DNA of 64,000 nt. Origin: Parerythrobacter lacustris. Its GTDB lineage: Bacteria > Pseudomonadota > Alphaproteobacteria > Sphingomonadales > Sphingomonadaceae. The stretch spans positions 434,001 through 498,000 of the forward strand of contig NZ_JANKHH010000003.1 in the NCBI RefSeq assembly GCF_024626475.1. Reading direction: 5' to 3'. The translations under genes were made by a program, and so were the position numbers. Position 1 is the stretch's first letter, and every line of letters begins with the position of its first letter. Positions 1 through 8,048 of this stretch are shown here, one piece after another. The notes beneath the pieces are model-generated. The model saw nothing but the letters and a program-made list of their open reading frames with translations, searched no databases and was not told where the DNA came from.

Positions 1-72
1 CAGTTCCTCCAGCTCAACCCCGGTGCCGACGGGGTCGAGCCGACCCAGCAGGTCCAGCGGATCGAGTTTTGA
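1..72 (+). CDS. C-terminal end of an unidentified gene
   Basis: The frame open from base 1 ends at a TGA at 70-72 and encodes only the last 23 residues, ending in VQRIEF. That is too little for assignment. It reads toward ubiK, and a hairpin cluster follows the stop, which suggests transcription ends there. Codon use (GCC, GTC, CAG) matches the surrounding chromosome. Confidence 0.5.
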   Translation, partial: QFLQLNPGADGVEPTQQVQRIEF

Positions 73-85
73 GCGCCTGTTTTTG

Positions 86-165
86 CGCACGCCATCCGGC
101 GTGCGATTTCCTCGCTCCCGCGACCTGAAGGTCGCTTCGCTGCGGGCGGCCCGTCGGGCCTATGG
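86..165. repeat. Cluster of short palindromes in the gap upstream of ubiK
   Basis: A perfect 8-bp stem (CGCACGCC, loop ATCC, GGCGTGCG) lies at 86-105, followed by CGACCTGAAGGTCG at 120-133 and a GGCCCGTCGGGCC palindrome near 149-161. The first stem is followed by ATTTCC, a poor U-run, so it could be a weak terminator of the upstream gene. Closely packed palindromes of this kind are common intergenic repeats in sphingomonads. No coding potential is evident between 73 and 242. Confidence 0.5.
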
Positions 166-242
166 CTGCCGCGACCAAGTGGAACTCCCGGAGCCGTCCC
201 TTGAGGCTGGACAAAAGCCGCATCCCGCCCCACTTGAGCGGT

Positions 243-494
243 ATGCAAAGCCAGAACCCATTGATCGCCGACTTCGTCAAACTCGCCAACAGCGCGGCGG
301 GCACCTTTGCCGGGATGACCCGCGAAGCCCGCGAAGGCGCGCGCGAACGGGTGAAGGAAGCGATGGGCGGAATGGACTTCGTCAGCCGCGAAGAGTTCGA
401 CGCGGTGAAAGCCATGGCCAGCAAGGCGCGGGAAGAGAACGAAAAGCTGGCTGAACGGCTGGCTGCGCTTGAGGCGAAACTCGCGGATTCCTGA
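243..494 (+). CDS. ubiK: Accessory factor UbiK family (BMFP) protein
   Basis: This is an 83-residue, highly charged, helical protein of the BMFP/DUF526 family, whose E. coli member UbiK assists the aerobic ubiquinone biosynthesis complex in the cytosol. The C-terminal half (about residues 40-80) is a coiled coil with the family's SREEFDAVKAMASKAREENE pattern. The ATG at 243 gives the normal family length of 80-100 residues; an in-frame longer opening from 162 would prepend non-family sequence. It stands alone between two short intergenic gaps. The family assignment is secure; the ubiquinone role is transferred from enterobacteria. Confidence 0.85.
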   Translation: MQSQNPLIADFVKLANSAAGTFAGMTREAREGARERVKEAMGGMDFVSREEFDAVKAMASKAREENEKLAERLAALEAKLADS

Positions 495-558
495 ATGCGA
501 TACCAAATTGGAACCTGAAGCGCCGCTCCTGCATTCGAGCAGGGAAAGGCGGTGAGAC

Positions 559-795
559 ATGTTCACCCAACTCCAGACACCCATGCCTCTGCATGTGCTC
601 GGTCGCGGTAATGGCCTGGCGATAGCCGTCATCGATTATGGGCCGGAACATAACCTGATCTGGGTAACCGCGATCGATGCTACTGGCGAAATCTGGTGTG
701 CGCCCAATCCGGAGGTCCGCATGCAGAAGAACTGGACCTTGGGTCGCGGCGAAAGTCTGGCCGTCAAGGCATCGAAGCGGGAACTCGCCGGCTGA
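559..795 (+). CDS. Small conserved hypothetical protein
   Basis: A 78-residue protein with ATG start and a nearby purine-rich AAAGGCGGTGAG. It has no membrane segment or signal peptide. The middle (about residues 20-50) looks like a beta-rich segment with GLAIAVIDYGPEHNLIWV, followed by a Cys-containing stretch (IWCAPNPEVRM). The gene lies in the same direction as ubiK and recO, 37 bp before recO, and may be co-transcribed with it. I do not recognise the family and give no function. Confidence 0.65.
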   Translation: MFTQLQTPMPLHVLGRGNGLAIAVIDYGPEHNLIWVTAIDATGEIWCAPNPEVRMQKNWTLGRGESLAVKASKRELAG

Positions 796-832
796 CTTTG
801 CAGCGCGGGCACTTGCGCTATGCTAGTGCCAG

Positions 833-1432
833 ATGAACCTGCGCTCCCCCGCCATCCTCGTTTCCGCGCGCCCGCATGGCGAGACGGCGGTGATTGCCCG
901 CCTCTTGACCGAGGAACATGGACTGGTTGCGGGATATGTCGCGGGCGGGCGCGGGCGCAATCTGCGCCCAGTGGTGATCCCGGGCAATCTGGTCGAAGTG
1001 GAACTCCGGTCCAAATCCGATAGCCAGTTACCCTTCGCGCGGCTCGAACTGGTGCAGAGCCGGGGGCCGTGGCTGGGCGAGCCGTTGCCTGCCATCGCCA
1101 TCGGCTGGGCGACCGCGCTCACCGCCACTGTTTTGCCCGAGCGCAACGCCTATCCCTCGCTTTATGTCGCGCTGGGCGCTTTGCTCGACGCGGTGTGCAA
1201 TGCCGGTTCGGCGCGCGAATGGCTGCGCGGGATGATCGCTTACGAGGCGCTGCTGTTGCGCGAGCTTGGGTATGGTGGCGCGGTGCCTGCTGCCGAAGCG
1301 GAGCTTGCGCCGCTGTTGGAAATCTTTGCCCTGCAGGGACCGCTGATCGAGCGCTACCTGCTTGCCGACCGCAAGGCCGATGTTATGGCCGCGCGCGGCA
1401 GACTGCGCGAGCGATTGGGGCGGATGGTATGA
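833..1432 (+). CDS. recO: DNA repair protein RecO
   Basis: RecO helps RecR load RecA on SSB-coated single-stranded DNA in the RecFOR recombinational repair pathway. The N-terminal OB fold (about residues 1-75) begins with the typical SPAILVSARPHGETAVIARL and LTEEHGLVAGYVAGGRGR. The C-terminal helical part has LGYGGAVP where many RecO proteins carry a zinc-binding Cys cluster; these Cys residues are absent here, as in several alphaproteobacterial RecOs. At 199 residues it is slightly short for the family. Its stop overlaps the leuB start (ATGA), so the two are translationally coupled. Confidence 0.85.
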   Translation: MNLRSPAILVSARPHGETAVIARLLTEEHGLVAGYVAGGRGRNLRPVVIPGNLVEVELRSKSDSQLPFARLELVQSRGPWLGEPLPAIAIGWATALTATVLPERNAYPSLYVALGALLDAVCNAGSAREWLRGMIAYEALLLRELGYGGAVPAAEAELAPLLEIFALQGPLIERYLLADRKADVMAARGRLRERLGRMV

Positions 1433-2487
1433 GAATTGCGGTTTTCCCGGGCGACGGGATCGGTGCCGAAGTGATTGCCGAGGCGCTGCGGGTGCTCGAT
1501 GCGCTGCGCCTGCCCGGTGCAGTCTATCTCGCAGGCGATGTCGGCGCGATTGCCTACCAGCGGCACGGCCACCCGCTGCCGCAGGAAACGGTCGAGACCG
1601 CGCGCAATTGCGACGCGGTGCTGTTCGGCGCGGTGGGCGACCCGTCTTGCGATCACCTCGAGCGGCATCTCCGCCCCGAACAGGCGGTACTCGGACTGCG
1701 GGCGCAACTGGGCCTGTTCGCCAATCTGCGCCCCGCGACGATGTTCGCGGGGCTGGAAGACCTATCGGCGCTGAAGCCCGAAATCGCCCGGCAGATCGAC
1801 CTGCTGATCGTGCGCGAATTGAACGGCGACGTCTATTTCGGCGACAAGGGCACCCGCACCCGCGACGACGGCCAGCGCGAGGGGTGGGACATGATGTCCT
1901 ATTCCGAAGGTGAGGTACGGCGCATCGCCCACACCGCCTTCCTCGCAGCACAGGGACGCAAGGGGCGCTTGACCAGCGTCGACAAGGCCAATGTGCTCGA
2001 AACCAGCCAGCTGTGGCGCGATGCAGTGATCGAGGTCGCGGCGGAATATCCCGATGTCGCGCTCGATCACATGTATGTCGACAACGCGGCGATGCAGCTG
2101 GTGCGCAATCCGGGCCAGTTCGACGTGGTGGTGACCGGCAATCTGTTCGGCGACATATTGTCCGACCAGGCGAGCATGTGCGTTGGCTCGATCGGCCTGC
2201 TGGCGAGCGCATCTCTCGGCGAGCAGAAGACCGCGCACGGCACCTTCGGACTTTACGAGCCGATCCACGGCACCGCGCCGGATATCGCCGGGCAGGGCAG
2301 GGCGAACCCGATTGCGACGATCCTTTCGGCGGCGATGATGCTGCGGCACAGTTTCGGTCGAGAAAATGACGCGATGCGGATCGAAAGCGCGGTGGCGCAG
2401 ACATTGGCCGACGGTGTCCACGGCGGCGATCTGGGCGGTTCGGCCTCGACCAAGGAAATCGGTGACGCGGTGATCGATCGTCTCTAA
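1429..2487 (+). CDS. leuB: 3-isopropylmalate dehydrogenase
   Basis: LeuB oxidises and decarboxylates 3-isopropylmalate with NAD+ in leucine biosynthesis. The 352-residue product begins MRIAVFPGDGIGAEV and carries the substrate and metal-binding signatures VDKANVLETSQLWRD and LFGDILSDQASMCVGSIG, and the NAD-binding GTAPDIAGQGRANPIA. The start at 1429 overlaps the recO stop by 4 bp; an upstream in-frame opening to 1069 is a recO shadow. The length matches the family. No other leu genes are adjacent, so the pathway is dispersed in this genome. Confidence 0.93.
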   Translation: MRIAVFPGDGIGAEVIAEALRVLDALRLPGAVYLAGDVGAIAYQRHGHPLPQETVETARNCDAVLFGAVGDPSCDHLERHLRPEQAVLGLRAQLGLFANLRPATMFAGLEDLSALKPEIARQIDLLIVRELNGDVYFGDKGTRTRDDGQREGWDMMSYSEGEVRRIAHTAFLAAQGRKGRLTSVDKANVLETSQLWRDAVIEVAAEYPDVALDHMYVDNAAMQLVRNPGQFDVVVTGNLFGDILSDQASMCVGSIGLLASASLGEQKTAHGTFGLYEPIHGTAPDIAGQGRANPIATILSAAMMLRHSFGRENDAMRIESAVAQTLADGVHGGDLGGSASTKEIGDAVIDRL

Positions 2488-2496
2488 GGCGCGCGC

Positions 2497-3585
2497 GTGC
2501 TCCAGCTCGCCATTATCCTTCCCACGCTCGACGAACGCGATAACCTCGCGCCGCTGCTCGCGCGGATCGAAAGCGCGATGGGACCATCCGGGTGGGAAGT
2601 CCTGGTGGTCGACGACGATAGTGCAGATGGTACGGCAGACGAGGCGCGTCGGCTGGCTCTTGCCGACCCGCGCATCAGGGTGATCCACCGCATCGGGCGA
2701 CGCGGGCTCGCTTCCGCCGCGATCGAGGGGATGTGCGCTACTGCTGCGCCCTATGTCGCAGTGATGGATGCCGACCACCAGCACGACCCGGCGCTATTGC
2801 CGCAGATGCTCGCGGCGGTGCAGGGGGGCGAGGCCGACATCGCAGTGGCGAGCCGGTTCGCTCCCGGCGGAAGCGCTGCAGGCCTGGCGAGCGAACGGCG
2901 CGAAAAGGCGTCGGGCCTTGCCAATCGGATCGCCCGCAAGATCACCGGAGTAGAGCTGACCGATCCGATGAGCGGCTATTTCCTGCTCGAGGCATCGCGG
3001 GCGCGGGCGCTCGCGCCGCGGCTTTCGGGTGTGGGGTTCAAGATCCTGCTCGATATCCTCGCCACCTCGCCCGAACCGCTGCGCGTGCGCGAACTGCCGC
3101 TGCAATTTGCCGAACGGCGCAGCGGGGCGAGCAAGCTCGACCGGGCGGTGGCGTTCGAATTCCTGATCGGGCTCTATGAGCGCACATTCGGGCGGCTGGT
3201 GCCGACGCGCTTTGCGCTGTTCGGTACCGTCGGCGCGCTGGGCGTCGGGGTACACATGGCGGTGCTGGCGATGCTGTTCCGCGGTATAGGAACCGCGTTC
3301 CTGCCCGCGCAGGCGGTCGCGACCTTTGCCGCGATGACCTTCAACTTCTGGCTCAATAACTGGCTGACCTACCGCGACCAGCGCCTGAAGGGTGCGGGCG
3401 CCCTCATCCGCGGCTGGATCGGCTTTTGTGCCACCTGCGCGGTCGGTGCGCTGGCGAATGTCGCGGTGGCAGGCTTCCTCAAAGGGGAGGGCGTGCATTG
3501 GGCGCTTGCCGCCTTGGGCGGGATCGTGATCGGCGCGGTATGGAACTATGCCCTGTCGAGCAAATTCGTCTGGGGCAGGTACTGA
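2497..3585 (+). CDS. GT2 polyprenol-phosphate sugar transferase fused to a GtrA domain
   Basis: Residues 1-210 form a GT-A fold family 2 glycosyltransferase of the dolichol-phosphate mannose synthase type: IILPTLDERDN, VVDDDSADGT (about 38-47) and the DADHQHD metal site at 91-97. The last 130 residues contain four hydrophobic segments of a GtrA domain, so the enzyme is membrane-anchored. It probably charges undecaprenyl phosphate with a hexose. The start is a GTG nine bases after the leuB stop. It converges on a PMT-type mannosyltransferase that would use such a lipid-linked sugar, so a joint role in protein or glycan mannosylation is a reasonable inference; the sugar is unknown. Confidence 0.85.
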   Translation: MLQLAIILPTLDERDNLAPLLARIESAMGPSGWEVLVVDDDSADGTADEARRLALADPRIRVIHRIGRRGLASAAIEGMCATAAPYVAVMDADHQHDPALLPQMLAAVQGGEADIAVASRFAPGGSAAGLASERREKASGLANRIARKITGVELTDPMSGYFLLEASRARALAPRLSGVGFKILLDILATSPEPLRVRELPLQFAERRSGASKLDRAVAFEFLIGLYERTFGRLVPTRFALFGTVGALGVGVHMAVLAMLFRGIGTAFLPAQAVATFAAMTFNFWLNNWLTYRDQRLKGAGALIRGWIGFCATCAVGALANVAVAGFLKGEGVHWALAALGGIVIGAVWNYALSSKFVWGRY

Positions 3586-3590
3586 AGAAT

Positions 3591-3611
3591 TCCTCCCCGA
3601 TCGGGGAAGGA
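3591..3611. terminator. Palindrome between convergent genes
   Basis: TCCTCCCCGATCGGGGAAGG-A is a near-perfect 21-bp palindrome filling the gap between two convergent stop codons (3585 and 3612). The position suggests a bidirectional terminator, although neither side has a strong T-run. Confidence 0.45.
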
Positions 3612-4886
3612 TTACCGCCAGCCTTCGATCCACGCCCAGCTGGTGAAGGCCATCTCGCCCGCCAGCGGCCAGGCGCTCAGGATCGGGTAGAAATAGGCGA
3701 AGGTCAGCATCGATCCCCCGACCGCTGCAAGGGCGGTCAAGCGCCACCCGCGTTGCCAGAACTCGTCGAGCGCCAACGCCAGCGCGGCGAGCAGGAAACA
3801 GCTTGGCAGGAAGTAATGGTAGTAGAACTGGATCGGCTTGGCCGCGACGATCCACATTCCGAGGCCGACCGCGAACAGCAGGGCCACGGCGAGGGCATCC
3901 CACCGACGCTTGGCGATACCGGCCCAACCCGCCCATAGCATCGCGGGCAGGCCGAGCACCATGGTGAGTGGGTTCCCAAGCAACACCACACCGCGCTGTG
4001 CGCCATCGACTTTCTCGTAAAGATACCAGATCGCCCGCAAGTTGAGCAGCCAGTCGGGCCATTGGCTCTGGTAGGGATGCGGCTGCTTAACCGATTCCTG
4101 CAGTTCCAGCATGTGCCGGTGCAGTTCGATGAAACCACCGGGTTGTAGCGGATCTTGCGGTGCGAGATAGGCAGGCCAGTAGGTCAGCCAGTAGGCGATC
4201 AGCGGCAACGCGCCGAGCAGGAGCGCGGCTTCCCACAGGGCTACTCCGGGAACCGGCAAGCCCCTGCGGCTGGTCACCAGCCTGCGCCGACCGGCGCTCA
4301 GCCGCGCGAAGAAAAACGCCAGGCCGGGCAGCATGGCGAGCAACGCGACATTCCACTTCGTGCCCATGGCGAGGCCGAGCGCAACACCCGCCAGCGCGAG
4401 TCGCCATTTCCCTTTCTCCGGTTCACGCACCGCAGCGGCGTATTGCCACAGCGCGACGAGGAAAAAGGCCACCATGAAGCCGTCGAGCATGGCAATCCGC
4501 GCGTGGACAAAGAGGTGGAACCCTGTCGCCAGCAGCACCCCGAAGGTGAGCGAGGCAAAGCGCGAAAGGCTCGCGAACCACAGCGCGCGCATCCCGGCAA
4601 ACAGCGCGAGGGCGCCGAACACCGCTGGGAACACCCGCCAGCCCCATGCTGTGTCGCCAAATAGCACGATGCCGAGCGCGATGAGCTGCTTGCCAAGCAT
4701 CGGATGCTCGCGATTGGTCCAGGTCCAGTCGTCGAGCAGGCTTCGTGCGGCAGGCAGATAATGCACCTCGTCGAACATCGGAGTGCCCGGCGTCGCTATG
4801 CGCCACAGGCTGAGGACGAGAAATGTAAGCGTCAGGACGAGAGTCCAGCGAAGGGGATCAGAAGGAGTCTCGCCGGTGCCGGACAT
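3612..4886 (-). CDS. PMT-family protein O-mannosyltransferase-like membrane protein
   Basis: This is a GT39-like integral membrane protein of about 424 residues with ten or more hydrophobic segments. The first periplasmic loop carries the catalytic acidic pair in FDEVHYLPAARSLL and the REHPMLGKQLIA stretch typical of the family. Such enzymes transfer mannose from a polyprenyl-phosphate carrier to protein or glycan in the periplasm. The ATG at 4886 is chosen; another ATG at 4904 is possible, and the longer opening to 4934 starts with TTG. It converges on the GT2/GtrA gene that could make its lipid-linked donor. Acceptor unknown. Confidence 0.8.
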   Translation of the reverse strand: MSGTGETPSDPLRWTLVLTLTFLVLSLWRIATPGTPMFDEVHYLPAARSLLDDWTWTNREHPMLGKQLIALGIVLFGDTAWGWRVFPAVFGALALFAGMRALWFASLSRFASLTFGVLLATGFHLFVHARIAMLDGFMVAFFLVALWQYAAAVREPEKGKWRLALAGVALGLAMGTKWNVALLAMLPGLAFFFARLSAGRRRLVTSRRGLPVPGVALWEAALLLGALPLIAYWLTYWPAYLAPQDPLQPGGFIELHRHMLELQESVKQPHPYQSQWPDWLLNLRAIWYLYEKVDGAQRGVVLLGNPLTMVLGLPAMLWAGWAGIAKRRWDALAVALLFAVGLGMWIVAAKPIQFYYHYFLPSCFLLAALALALDEFWQRGWRLTALAAVGGSMLTFAYFYPILSAWPLAGEMAFTSWAWIEGWR

Positions 4887-5075
4887 CGGATGCTGACTAC
4901 CCATCAGGCGGGATTGCGGCAAGGCGGATTGCAAGCGCGACAGATTACGCCCTGCTTCAACCGATCTGCGATCCGGGCACCGCTAAACCGTCGCATTTGA
5001 ACAATAAATATGGCGGAACGAGGATACACCACCCCGCCTGTCCGTTGAACCATCGAACCACCCGGAGTTACGACG

Positions 5076-5279
5076 ATGCTAAGAGCCGCCTTGTGCGCCG
5101 TTGCCGGCCATTCCATCGACCGCCACCGTGTGTGGCATGACGGAACCAGTTTCCGCACGCGCTGTCGGACATGCAGCCAGCCGATGATCCGTGACCGCAA
5201 TGGATGGCGAAAGTTCGACTTCGGAATGGATGCGAACGAAAATCGCGGGACCCATCCGGTAACTGGCGAAGTCGCCTAG
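5076..5279 (+). CDS. Small Cys/His protein, possible zinc ribbon
   Basis: A 67-residue basic protein with a good CCCGGAG ribosome site 5' of the ATG. It contains CAVAGHSIDRHRVWHDG followed by RCRTCSQPM, so a C/H...CxxC arrangement could bind zinc. A tract around RDRNGWRKFDF is probably the conserved core. I recall similar short proteins in sphingomonads but have no function for them. Its stop overlaps the stop of the convergent membrane protein by 4 bp. Confidence 0.65.
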   Translation: MLRAALCAVAGHSIDRHRVWHDGTSFRTRCRTCSQPMIRDRNGWRKFDFGMDANENRGTHPVTGEVA

Positions 5280-5677
5280 TCGGCCTGTGCTGCGGCGGCG
5301 CTCTGGCGCTCAAGCCAGAACAGCCGCGCGACCATTGCCAGCAGCGCAATGCTGGCGGTGAGACCGACGGCTATCACCCAAAAGGGCACATTCATTCCCG
5401 CCTGCCGCGCACGCGGGATGATGAACAACAACGCGATGCCGACCGAAATCAGCAGGTCGTACCACACCTGAACGCCCCACAGGTTCGACGCATGGTTGAC
5501 GATCACCGGCATGACACCTTCGGTTGCCACCGTAACCGCAGTGAAGGCGGCAAATGCTCCGCTCAAGGCTGCAGCGATTGCGGCACTGCCCTTCGGCTCG
5601 CGTGCGAAAGCAAGGTAGAGGACTACCGGGCCGATCACGGCAACCCCGGCAAGGAAAAGGATCATGAAGGGCGACAT
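5276..5677 (-). CDS. Four-helix integral membrane protein of unknown function
   Basis: A 133-residue protein with four hydrophobic segments (about residues 4-23, 32-52, 72-90 and 98-120) and short polar ends. The start ATG has a good GGAG site. It is divergent from a TetR-family gene, with two palindromic putative operators in the 74-bp gap, so it is probably the regulated target. It resembles no transporter family I can name; a small drug- or stress-related membrane protein is possible but unproven. Confidence 0.75.
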   Translation of the reverse strand: MSPFMILFLAGVAVIGPVVLYLAFAREPKGSAAIAAALSGAFAAFTAVTVATEGVMPVIVNHASNLWGVQVWYDLLISVGIALLFIIPRARQAGMNVPFWVIAVGLTASIALLAMVARLFWLERQSAAAAQAD

Positions 5678-5700
5678 GGCAAACTCCTACGCGAATCAAA

Positions 5701-5716
5701 TGTAGCAAGTGCTACA
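5701..5716. promoter_or_regulatory. Putative TetR operator 1
   Basis: TGTAGCAAGTGCTACA has perfect 7-bp arms (TGTAGCA/TGCTACA) around AG. It lies in the divergent gap between the membrane protein and the TetR gene, the usual place for an autoregulatory operator. Confidence 0.65.
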
Positions 5717-5728
5717 CTTGTAGCTTTA

Positions 5729-5744
5729 TGTAGCAGGCGCTACA
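5729..5744. promoter_or_regulatory. Putative TetR operator 2
   Basis: TGTAGCAGGCGCTACA has perfect 6-bp arms (TGTAGC/GCTACA). It is the same motif as operator 1, centred 28 bp away and ending 8 bp before the TetR start codon, so binding could block the start region of that gene. A further half-site TGTAGC occurs between them at 5719-5724. Confidence 0.65.
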
Positions 5745-5751
5745 ATAGCCT

Positions 5752-6288
5752 ATGAGCGGTAAACTCTCGCGCGAAACGCTGGTGCCTTTGCTCGCGGCAC
5801 ATGTGCTCGAGCATGGGCTGAATCACGCGAGCTTGCGCCCGCTGGCCAAGGCGGCCGGAACCAGCGACCGGATGCTGATCTACCATTTCGGCAGCAAGGA
5901 TGGGCTGGTGGCCGCGCTGCTCGAATATCTCGCCGAAATGTTTGCCGCTGCGCTCGACACCGCCTTTCCCGCCGGTCGCGTGGCTTCGCGCCGCGATTGC
6001 ATCGAGCAGGTGCTGGCGATCACCGCGCAACCCGCATTTCAGCCGTTCTTCCGCCTGTGGTGGGATATCGTGGCGGGATGCGCGGCGGGTAACCGCGCCT
6101 ATCTCGATGCGGCGGGCGCGATCATGGACCTGCTGCTCGGCTGGATCGAGGCGCATTTGCCCGCAGACGATCCCGACCCCGCCGCCGCCGCGCGGCTCGT
6201 GCTGACCCAGATCGAAGGCGCGCAGATGCTTCAGGCGGTGGGGCGAGGCGACATTCCCCAAGCCGGGCTTTCCGCGCTGCAAAGCTAG
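5752..6288 (+). CDS. TetR-family transcriptional regulator
   Basis: A 178-residue regulator. The N-terminal helix-turn-helix covers about residues 10-50, including ASLRPLAKAAGTSDRMLIYHF with the family's recognition helix ending YHFGSKDGL. The C-terminal ligand-binding helical domain is divergent, so the inducer cannot be inferred. It is divergent from the small membrane protein gene and two matching 16-bp palindromes separate them, which supports repression of both. It is followed after 43 bp by metZ in the same direction, but there is no sign that it regulates that gene. Confidence 0.88.
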   Translation: MSGKLSRETLVPLLAAHVLEHGLNHASLRPLAKAAGTSDRMLIYHFGSKDGLVAALLEYLAEMFAAALDTAFPAGRVASRRDCIEQVLAITAQPAFQPFFRLWWDIVAGCAAGNRAYLDAAGAIMDLLLGWIEAHLPADDPDPAAAARLVLTQIEGAQMLQAVGRGDIPQAGLSALQS

Positions 6289-6331
6289 CCCTGCTTGTCG
6301 CGCCGGGCGTGCCCGCCTAAGCGTGCGAGCC

Positions 6332-7540
6332 ATGAAGAAGACCACCGGCACCGACCGCTCGATCACCCGCAAGTGGCGCCCTGCGACGCAGGCGGTGCGC
6401 GGCGGGACCTGGCGCAGCGAACATGGCGAGACGAGCGAGGCGCTGTTCCTCACTTCGGGCTACACCTTCCATTCGGCGGGCGAAGTCGCCGCGCGCTTCG
6501 CTGGCGAGGCCGAGGGGATGACCTATTCGCGGCTGCAGAACCCGACGGTGGCGATGCTGGAAGAACGCATCGCGCTGCTCGAAGGGGCCGAAGCATGCCG
6601 CGCGCAGGCGAGCGGGATGGCGGCGATGACCACCGCGCTGCTGTGCCAGCTCTCGGCGGGCGACCACGTCGTCGCCGCACGCGCCGCATTCGGCTCGTGC
6701 CGCTGGCTGGTCGACAATCTGTTGCCGAAATTCGGCATCGAGACGACCACGATCGACAGTTCGGTCAATGCGGAATGGGACGCGGCAATCCGGCCCAACA
6801 CCAAGGTTTTCTTCTTTGAGACCCCGGCCAACCCGACGCTCGACATCGTCGATCTCGAATATGTCTGCGGCCTCGCACGGGCACACGGCATCACCACCGT
6901 GGTCGACAACGCCTTCGCGACCCCTGCCCTCCAGCGGCCGATGGAGTTCGGCGCCGATGTGATCGCCTATAGCGCCACCAAGCTGATGGACGGGCAGGGC
7001 AGGGTGCTCGCCGGTGCGGTGTGCGGCTCGGAGCATTTCATCAACGAGGTGCTTCTGCCGTTCCAGCGCAATACCGGGCCGAACCTCGCCCCGTTCAACG
7101 CTTGGGTGGTCCACAAGGGCCTCGAGACGCTTGCCCTGCGAGCGCACAAGCAGAGCGAGAACGCGCTGGAGATCGGCAAGATGATCGAAGCGCGTGTGCC
7201 GCTGATGCTCCACCCCGGCCTCCCCAGCCATCCGCACCACGATCTGGCGATGAAGCAGATGGATGCGGCGGGGCCGATCTTCAGCTTCGTGGTCGATGGC
7301 GGGCGCGAACAGGCGCACACGATCCTCGATGCGCTCGAACTGATCGATATCTCGAACAACATCGGCGACGCGCGCAGCCTGCTGTGCCACCCGGCGAGTA
7401 CCACTCACGCCGGCCTCACCCCCGAAGCGCGCGAGGAAATGGGCGTCACCGAAGGCATGCTGCGAATCAACGTCGGGCTCGAGGACGTCGCCGACCTGAT
7501 GGAAGACATGGACCGGGCGCTGGCGGCTGCGGGGCTTTAG
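6332..7540 (+). CDS. metZ: O-succinylhomoserine sulfhydrylase
   Basis: A PLP-dependent Cys/Met-metabolism enzyme of about 402 residues. It forms homocysteine from O-succinylhomoserine and sulfide in the cytosol. The PLP lysine lies in YSATKLMDGQGRVLAG, with the cofactor-binding VVDNAFATPALQRP upstream and SRLQNPTVAMLEERIALLEG near the N terminus. The MetZ-type insert GRVLAGAVCG separates it from MetB and MetC. The ATG at 6332 is preferred over a GTG at 6323. The 43-bp leader is too short to hold a full SAM riboswitch, and I saw none. Confidence 0.9.
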   Translation: MKKTTGTDRSITRKWRPATQAVRGGTWRSEHGETSEALFLTSGYTFHSAGEVAARFAGEAEGMTYSRLQNPTVAMLEERIALLEGAEACRAQASGMAAMTTALLCQLSAGDHVVAARAAFGSCRWLVDNLLPKFGIETTTIDSSVNAEWDAAIRPNTKVFFFETPANPTLDIVDLEYVCGLARAHGITTVVDNAFATPALQRPMEFGADVIAYSATKLMDGQGRVLAGAVCGSEHFINEVLLPFQRNTGPNLAPFNAWVVHKGLETLALRAHKQSENALEIGKMIEARVPLMLHPGLPSHPHHDLAMKQMDAAGPIFSFVVDGGREQAHTILDALELIDISNNIGDARSLLCHPASTTHAGLTPEAREEMGVTEGMLRINVGLEDVADLMEDMDRALAAAGL

Positions 7541-7941
7541 GTTGTGGCGTCGGGCTGATCGAGTTCCCAGCCCAGTGCAATAGCGGCCGTCAGTACGCGG
7601 CCTGCCATACGGTCCTGCGTCAGCTGCTCGACAACGGCAAGGCATGGCTGCGCGATGGCCTCGATCATCAGCGCCTCGTCGGCGGTCATGCCTGGCGCGC
7701 AGCAGGGCGCGATCCTGATTGTCCGGCGCGAAGTGGTCGCGATTTCGTGCAGGAAGCAGCGATGCAGTTCGAGGATTTTCGCGAACCGGCTGCCGTAGCT
7801 ATCGAGCGCGAGCATGACTGCCCGCGAATCGCGCAGGCCATGGATCGCCATCCGGCGCAGGATGACGAGGCTCACCTTGAGCGAGCGCGCTTCGGGGAGC
7901 GGTGTATTCAGGCCGCAGCGGGATTGCGGATCGTCGGGCAT
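7537..7941 (-). CDS. DUF6628-like conserved hypothetical protein
   Basis: A 134-residue protein with a GGAGG site before its ATG. It has a conserved-looking FAKILELHRCFLHEIA segment followed by TIRIAPCCAPGMTADEALMI, with a vicinal CC pair. I recognise this as the pattern of a sphingomonad family (DUF6628), from memory only. There is no signal peptide or membrane helix. It converges on metZ with stops overlapping by 4 bp. Function unknown. Confidence 0.7.
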   Translation of the reverse strand: MPDDPQSRCGLNTPLPEARSLKVSLVILRRMAIHGLRDSRAVMLALDSYGSRFAKILELHRCFLHEIATTSRRTIRIAPCCAPGMTADEALMIEAIAQPCLAVVEQLTQDRMAGRVLTAAIALGWELDQPDATT

Positions 7942-8048
7942 TCGGCCTCCTCATAAGCGCTAATGATAATCAGTCGCAATAATGAGGAAGTCAAGTGCGG
8001 GTGCACAACTTCTAGCCGAACGCGTCGCATCAGGGTCGGGCTTGTCCG

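Noticed and set aside
6289-6331. Possible SAM riboswitch before metZ
   Set aside because: Only 43 bp are available and no SAM-II or SAM-I core could be matched; just a weak GGGCGTGCCC stem.
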